Below, piece by piece: positions 6,190-9,672 of a stretch of 9,672 nt of DNA. A program made the translations under genes and the position numbers. The stretch covers positions 1-9,672 of the forward strand of contig DRKO01000168.1 of NCBI GenBank assembly GCA_011051745.1. The letters run 5' to 3'. Within the stretch, counting starts at the first letter, position 1, and each line of letters begins with the position of its first letter. The notes beneath the pieces are model-generated. The model was given only the letters and a program-made list of their open reading frames with translations. It had not been told where the DNA came from and did no database searches. This DNA comes from Chloroflexota bacterium (lineage in GTDB: Bacteria; Chloroflexota; Anaerolineae; Aggregatilineales; UBA3940).

Positions 6190-6621
6190 ATGGTTACCAC
6201 TCAGGAACTCGGTCGGTTCGGGCTGTTTGCCGGGCTTTCAGAAGCGCAACTGGATCGCATCCTCGCGCTGGCGGAGGAAAAGCGCTGCCATGCCGGGGAG
6301 TCGCTTTTCCGTGAGGGCGATCCGGCCACGCACCTGTACCTGCTGCTGAAAGGGAAAGTGGCGATTCAGGTGCAGCTTACCTCACGTCCGGAGACGATCA
6401 CCACTGCCGTGTTGAGCCAGCCCGGCCAGTTGATCGGATGGTCGGGGCTGGTTCCACCTCATCATTACACGGCGGCGGGGGTCTGTCAGGCGGACAGCCA
6501 TCTGCTGATGATCGAAGGGGAGGCGCTCCGGCAGGCGATGGAGCGCGATCCGGAGATGGGGTTCCTCCTAATGCAACAGATCGCCGGGGTCATCAGCGGG
6601 CGGCTGCGGACTGTTCAGTAG
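6190..6621 (+). CDS. Stand-alone cyclic-nucleotide-binding-fold protein (Crp-like, no HTH)
   Basis: The 143-residue product is a cNMP-binding beta-roll of the Crp/Fnr type. Start-of-domain features are LGRFGLFAGLSEAQLDRI (8-25), SLFREGDPATHLYLLLKGKV (38-57), and the C-helix region EALRQAMERDPEMGFLLMQQ followed by IAGVISGRL. No helix-turn-helix follows, so it is not a Crp-type regulator by itself. The phosphate-binding cassette is altered: PGQLIGWSGLVPPHHYTAAG lacks the Gly-Glu and Arg that contact cAMP in CRP, so binding of a canonical cyclic nucleotide is doubtful. The ATG at 6190 follows GGGAGGGGAG at a good distance. Earlier in-frame ATGs (6073, 6166) have weaker sites and add residues unlike the family. 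It is convergent with the formate dehydrogenase gene. A link to it is only a guess. Confidence 0.85.
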   Translation: MVTTQELGRFGLFAGLSEAQLDRILALAEEKRCHAGESLFREGDPATHLYLLLKGKVAIQVQLTSRPETITTAVLSQPGQLIGWSGLVPPHHYTAAGVCQADSHLLMIEGEALRQAMERDPEMGFLLMQQIAGVISGRLRTVQ

Positions 6622-6650
6622 GTCGTGCTGAAGACTCTGTAGAGGAGCGG

Positions 6651-6694
6651 AGAAAACAACAGGCAGCCACACGCGGAACCCGTGTGACTGCCTG
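6651..6694 (-). terminator. Intrinsic terminator of the formate dehydrogenase gene
   Basis: On the minus strand a long stem pairs CAGGCAG (6688-6694) with CTGCCTG (6660-6666), and after one mismatch CACACG with CGTGTG, around a 7-base loop. The minus-strand sequence that follows is TTGTTTTCT. The element begins 26 bases after the TGA at 6720. On the + strand no T-tract follows the hairpin, so it serves mainly the minus-strand gene. In the convergent arrangement it may still slow transcription from the cyclic-nucleotide-fold gene. Confidence 0.75.
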
Positions 6695-6719
6695 AGAAAG
6701 CGCCTGGTTGGTGGCCGGA

Positions 6720-8792
6720 TCAGACGCCTGCCATCTCCGGGGCCTCGGCCTTCTCAACCCGGACGGCGCATACTTTGTATTCCGGTATCTTGGCGACCGG
6801 ATCGATCACATTGTTGGTGAGCACGTTCCCCAGCGCTTCCGCAAAGTGGAAGGTCATAAAGATCAGGCCGGGCCGGACGCGGTCGGTGACCCACGCTCTG
6901 GCTGTCACCGCCCCGCGACGGGATGAGACGCGAATCCAGTCCCGATCGGCGATCCCCAGCGCGGCTGCATCCGCCGGGTTGATCTCTACGAGTTCCTCCG
7001 GCGCGAGGAATTCCAGCCCGCCCACACGGCGGGTCATCGTGCCGGTGTGCCAGTGCTGGAGGATGCGCCCGGTCGTCAGCATGAGCGGGTATTCCTCGTC
7101 GGGGAGCTCGGCGGCGGGCTGGTGATGTACCGGACTGAAGCGCCCCTTTCCGCGGGAGAACTTCCCCACGTGCAGGATCGGCGTGCCGGGGTGATCTCTG
7201 TCGGGGCAGGGCCACTGCAATCCCTCGCCCTCCAGCCGCTCGAAGCTCATCCCGCCGTAGATGGGCGCGACATCGGCGATCTCGTCCATGATCGCCGCCG
7301 GATCGGCGTAATCCCAGCCCTCCGCGCCCAGCCGCCGGGCGATCTCCGCGATGATCTCCCAGTCCGGGCGGGCCTCGCCGGGCGGGTCAAGCGCCCGCCG
7401 CACCAGACGCACACGCCGCTCGGTGTTGGTGAACGTGCCATCTTTCTCGGCGAAGGCCGCCGCAGGGAGAACCACATCGGCCATTTCGCCCGTCTCGTTC
7501 AGGAAAATATCCTGCACGACCAGAAACTCCAGCGCCTCCAGACACTCGCGAACGTGGGTTGAGTCGGGGTCGCTCATGGCGGGGTTCTCGCCCATGATGT
7601 AGAGGGCCCGCACCCGTCCGTCGTGCGCTGCCTGTAGCATCTCGGTGACGGTCAGCCCCGGTCTGGGCGGGGGCTGCGGCACACCGTGATAGGCTGCGAA
7701 CTTCTCGCGGGCCGCTTCGTTATCCACGCGCTGGTAGCCGGGATAGACGTTCGGCAGGCCGCCCACGTCACAGGCTCCCTGGACGTTGTTCTGTCCACGC
7801 AGGGGGTTCACGCCACCGCCGGGGACTCCCACGTTGCCGGTCAGCATTGCCAGGTTGGCAATCGCCAGCACGTTCTGATGGCCGACGGTGTGCTGGGTGA
7901 TCCCCATCGCGTAGAAGATGCTGGCCGGGCGGTTCCCGCCGTAGATGCGGGCCGCCTGCACCAGGTCTTCGACGGGTACGCCCGTGATCTGGCTGACCTT
8001 ATCGGGCGGGTACTGCTCCACGACCGCCCGCCACGCCTCGAAGTTCTCGGTGCGCTCCGCGATATAGTCCGCGTCGTGGAGGTTTTCCTCCAGAATGATG
8101 TACGCCAGCCCGTTGAGCAGGGCCAGATCGGTTCCCGCTTCGTGCTGGAGGTGGAGAACGGCGAAATCCGCCAGCCCGATGCGCCGGGGGTCGGCCACGA
8201 TGAGCTTCGCGCCGTGCTTCCGAACGGCCTCCTTGATCCGCAGGCTGAGCACGGGGTGCTGCTCGGTCGTGTTTGTGCCGATTGCCAGAATCGCCCTCGC
8301 GTCCGTGATGTCGGCGATGGAGTTGGTCATCGCGCCGCTACCGAAGGCCTGCACGAGGCCTGTCACGGTGCTGCTGTGTCAAAGACGGGCGCAGTGATCG
8401 ATGTTGTGTGTCCCGATCACCTGCCGCGCCAGCTTCTGCATCAGGTAGTTTTCTTCGTTGGTGCATTTCGCGCTGCACAGCAGGGCGATGGCGTCCGGCC
8501 CGCTCTCCGCTCTGATGCTCGCCAGACGGTCGGCGACCAGGCCCAGCGCCTCATCCCAGCTCGCCGGTTCGAGGTGACCGTTACGGCGGATCAGGGGAGT
8601 TGTCAGGCGGTCGGGATGCCAGAGAAAATCATGGCCGAAGCGTCCTTTCACGCACAGCAGGCCGTAATTCGGCCCGCTATCAAAGGAGGCCCCGACCCGG
8701 TAGATCAGGTTGTCCCTGATGTGCAGGTCAAGCTGGCAACCCACGCCGCAATAGGGACAGGTGCTCCGAACGATCGTGTCAGCCTGGATCAT
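6720..8792 (-). CDS. fdhA: Formate dehydrogenase catalytic subunit, predicted selenoprotein (UGA at codon 138)
   Basis: This Mo/W-bis-MGD enzyme oxidises formate to CO2 or runs in reverse. I read one 690-residue protein across an in-frame UGA (8379-8381). Near the N-terminus TCPYCGVGC gives Cys12, Cys15 and Cys19, and LLCVKG gives Cys47 and Lys49, which bind one [4Fe-4S] cluster. Codon 138 is UGA within DHCARL-U-HSSTVTGL, matching Sec140-His141 of E. coli FdhF. NPLRGQNNVQGACD carries Arg332, equivalent to FdhF Arg333. The C-terminal dinucleotide-binding domain holds LTTGRILQHWHTGTMTRR. Length and single cluster resemble FdhF (715 residues). No signal peptide is seen, so it is probably cytoplasmic. 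The ATG follows GGAAGGGG (8799-8806) by six bases. No electron-transfer subunit adjoins it. A nonsense mutation at a Cys codon is the alternative, made less likely by the exact position, the intact remainder and the hairpin after the codon. Confidence 0.9.
8340..8369 (-). promoter_or_regulatory. SECIS-like hairpin after the UGA codon
   Basis: On the minus strand AGGCCT (8356-8361) pairs with AGGCCT (8345-8350), a self-complementary hexamer present twice, around the loop CGTGC. A lower stem ACCG (8366-8369) with CGGT (8340-8343) is separated from it by an internal bulge containing a T. Bacterial SECIS elements lie just downstream of the UGA and present GU in the apical loop for SelB. Here GU is at 8354-8353, about 25 nt past the codon (about 20 in E. 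coli fdhF). The structure was found by eye, without folding energies. Confidence 0.6.
8379..8381 (-). other. In-frame UGA, predicted selenocysteine codon
   Basis: The minus-strand codon is TGA between CTT (Leu137) and CAC (His139). The residues on both sides are the conserved active-site motif of Sec- or Cys-containing formate dehydrogenases. The reading frame is unbroken on either side: 137 codons before and 552 sense codons after. Decoding as selenocysteine is inferred. Confidence 0.85.
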
Positions 8793-8881
8793 ACGTTACC
8801 CCTTCCAGAACACTCGCCCGGCCACAGACAGAATGCAGGTCGGGTGAAATCAGAGATGGTTCGATCAAAGGTGGTGCTAAA

Positions 8882-8890
8882 AGTGTACCA
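8882..8890 (-). promoter_or_regulatory. Possible promoter of the formate dehydrogenase gene
   Basis: On the minus strand TGGTACACT gives an extended -10 (TG plus TACACT). A good -35 is not evident. Transcription would start near 8875, leaving about 83 nt of leader before the ATG at 8792. This is weak by-eye evidence. Confidence 0.3.
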
Positions 8891-8938
8891 CAACATCCGG
8901 CTTTCGACGTAGAAGAATCCGGACGGTGCGGGATGTTT

Positions 8939-8987
8939 CACCCTCGCCTCCCTCCGGTTGCCGGAAGGGGAAGCCGGTGTTTTGTTG
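8939..8987 (+). terminator. Terminator-like hairpin in the divergent intergenic region
   Basis: The + strand can form CACC (8939-8942) with GGTG (8976-8979), and inside it TCCGG with CCGGA around a TTG loop, extended by CCC with GGG. TTTTGTTG follows at 8980-8987. It has the form of an intrinsic terminator, yet no + strand gene ends upstream of it. Its T-rich end overlaps the proposed -35 of the VOC gene, so it may insulate that promoter from read-through or be coincidental. Confidence 0.4.
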
Positions 8988-9010
8988 CGGTATCATCAAC
9001 TCAGTACAAT
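8982..9010 (+). promoter_or_regulatory. Predicted promoter of the VOC protein gene
   Basis: TTGTTG (8982-8987) and TACAAT (9005-9010) are separated by exactly 17 bases. The -10 matches 5 of 6 consensus positions; the -35 is weak beyond TTG. The start would lie near 9017, about 53 bases before the ATG. Confidence 0.4.
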
Positions 9011-9069
9011 TGGTGACGGAGCAGAGTCGCTTTCCATCCAGAACAGGCACACACAGGAGTTGACCCACG

Positions 9070-9453
9070 ATGAAACTGAGCTACATCACCCTGACTGTTG
9101 AGGACGTGGACAAGGTTCGCGAGTGGTACGTCACCTACTTTGACATGCAGGTTGTTCTGAGCGACCGGGATGCCGTCGTTCTGGCGACGCCGGAAGGCCC
9201 GGCGCTTGAGCTGCGGAAGGGTCGCCCCCTTGACCATCCAGAGCGCATCACGCTGGGGTTTGAAGTGGAGGATGTGGACGTGACGTTTAAGCGGCTTTCG
9301 GACGGCAAGCTGCCTTTTCTCAACGGCCCGCGTAACACGCGCTGGGGGCGTCGCGTCGCCTCGCTCAAAGACCCGGCAGGCCACACCGTCGAAGTGTTTA
9401 CTCTGGTGGCGGAGGACAGCAGGAAGATGCTCACCGTGCCTGCGGGGCAGTAG
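9070..9453 (+). CDS. VOC superfamily (glyoxalase/bleomycin-resistance fold) protein
   Basis: The 127-residue protein has the paired beta-alpha-beta-beta-beta layout of the vicinal oxygen chelate fold. Module 1 is MKLSYITLTVEDVDKVREWY through ALELRKG; module 2 is ITLGFEVEDVDVTFKRL through DPAGHTVEVF. VOC enzymes usually bind a metal through a His early in each module and a Glu late in each. Here the late Glu residues (Glu47 and Glu108) are present, but the early His positions appear to hold other residues (SYITL and ITLGF). A metal-dependent lyase or dioxygenase activity is therefore uncertain. It could instead be a binding or resistance protein. The ATG follows AGGAG (9055-9059) at ten bases. 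It is divergent from the formate dehydrogenase gene and appears to be transcribed from its own promoter. It ends in TAG. The substrate cannot be predicted. Confidence 0.85.
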   Translation: MKLSYITLTVEDVDKVREWYVTYFDMQVVLSDRDAVVLATPEGPALELRKGRPLDHPERITLGFEVEDVDVTFKRLSDGKLPFLNGPRNTRWGRRVASLKDPAGHTVEVFTLVAEDSRKMLTVPAGQ

Positions 9454-9487
9454 GGGGCTTTCCGCCGACGGGTCGGGTTGCTTCCGT

Positions 9488-9515
9488 TTCGACAGAGCGG
9501 CTGGCATGATATAAA
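9488..9515 (+). promoter_or_regulatory. Possible promoter of the lipoprotein gene
   Basis: TATAAA (9510-9515) is preceded by TTCGAC (9488-9493) at a 16-base spacing. The -10 is good (5 of 6 to TATAAT) and the -35 is modest. The gene start at 9565 would have a leader of about 40 nt. Confidence 0.4.
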
Positions 9516-9564
9516 ATGCAGCCCGCTGGCCGTCCTGCTTATCAGAGGAGAGTTCCGTAATCTC

Positions 9565-9672
9565 ATGCACCGCCTGAAAGCTCTTTCCGCCTCCCGCATT
9601 CTCATCGCCGCTCTCTCCCTTGCGCTGGGAGCCTGCCGGTCTGAGCCTGCGCCGACTCCCACCCCGACCCCC
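9565..9672 (+). CDS. Start of a lipoprotein gene (truncated by the window end)
   Basis: Thirty-six codons are visible. The product begins MHRLKALSASR, with a basic n-region, then the hydrophobic core ILIAALSLALGA, and then Cys24 in a lipobox LGAC. This is a type II signal peptide, so Cys24 would be lipidated after cleavage and the protein anchored on the outer face of the membrane. Directly after the cysteine the chain becomes a Pro/Thr-rich linker (PAPTPTPTP), as is common in extracytoplasmic lipoproteins such as solute-binding proteins and in many Chloroflexota surface proteins. The mature domain lies outside the window, so its function is unknown. AGGAG (9546-9550) is 14 bases from the ATG, which is long, but no better in-frame start exists. 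Confidence 0.75.
   Translation, partial: MHRLKALSASRILIAALSLALGACRSEPAPTPTPTP

Noticed and set aside
6720..8792. Formate dehydrogenase as a pseudogene or two split genes
   Set aside because: There is one in-frame UGA and no frameshift; it falls exactly on the selenocysteine site, a hairpin follows it, and the catalytic residues are intact. The apparent second start (GTG at 8366) has no ribosome binding site.
8855..8875. Possible FNR-type site (TTGAT with a partial second half) upstream of fdhA
   Set aside because: On the minus strand TTGAT-CGAA-CCATC matches only the first half-site. The second half is too poor to call.
7686..8912. A 408-codon open frame on + opposite the formate dehydrogenase gene
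   Set aside because: It lies antisense to the conserved FdhA domains, has no family features and no ribosome binding site. It is a GC-rich shadow frame.
9454..9490. Possible terminator after the VOC gene (CCGA-CGGG-TCGG)
   Set aside because: The stem has four base pairs and no run of T follows. It is too weak to support.

Overview
The window is a GC-rich bacterial chromosomal segment (roughly 60% G+C by eye). It carries eleven complete protein genes and the start of a twelfth. The lysyl-tRNA synthetase has the variants LRISFELYLKRL and SRKHNPEFT in place of the common LRIAPELYLKRL and RHNPEFT, which I associate with Chloroflexota. Together with the greA-lysS order and several small lineage-type membrane proteins, this suggests a Chloroflexota (Anaerolineae-like) organism. 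That assignment is inference. I see no mobile element, CRISPR array, tRNA or rRNA.

Layout. (1) 15-500: a small membrane protein of unknown function, followed by a terminator. (2) 501-913: a gene-free stretch with two promoter-plus-terminator modules in tandem ahead of greA. (3) 914-3744: greA, lysS, a Trm112-like zinc-ribbon protein and a single-domain response regulator, all on + and probably one operon. (4) 3748-5927 on the minus strand: in transcription order a CPBP-type intramembrane protease, a two-CBS-domain protein and a membrane protein with an acidic tail. The last of these ends 3 bases from the response regulator stop. (5) 6190-6621 on +: a stand-alone cyclic-nucleotide-binding-fold protein. 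(6) 6720-8792 on the minus strand: a molybdopterin formate dehydrogenase catalytic subunit, interrupted in frame by one UGA. (7) 9070-9453 on +: a VOC (glyoxalase-fold) protein. (8) 9565 to the end: the start of a lipoprotein gene.

The main result concerns the formate dehydrogenase. A naive reading gives two ORFs (137 and 548 codons). They are in the same frame, separated by a single TGA at 8379-8381. The residues around it read DHCARL-UGA-HSSTVTGL, and this is exactly the selenocysteine site of FdhF-type formate dehydrogenases. A SECIS-like hairpin with GU in its apical loop follows the codon. I therefore annotate one 690-residue selenoprotein and predict that the organism has selA, selB, selC and selD elsewhere. 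No electron-transfer subunit is adjacent.

The second point of interest is the greA leader. A predicted promoter is followed within a few tens of bases by a good intrinsic terminator, twice in a row. This resembles the E. coli greA leader, which yields short GraL transcripts.
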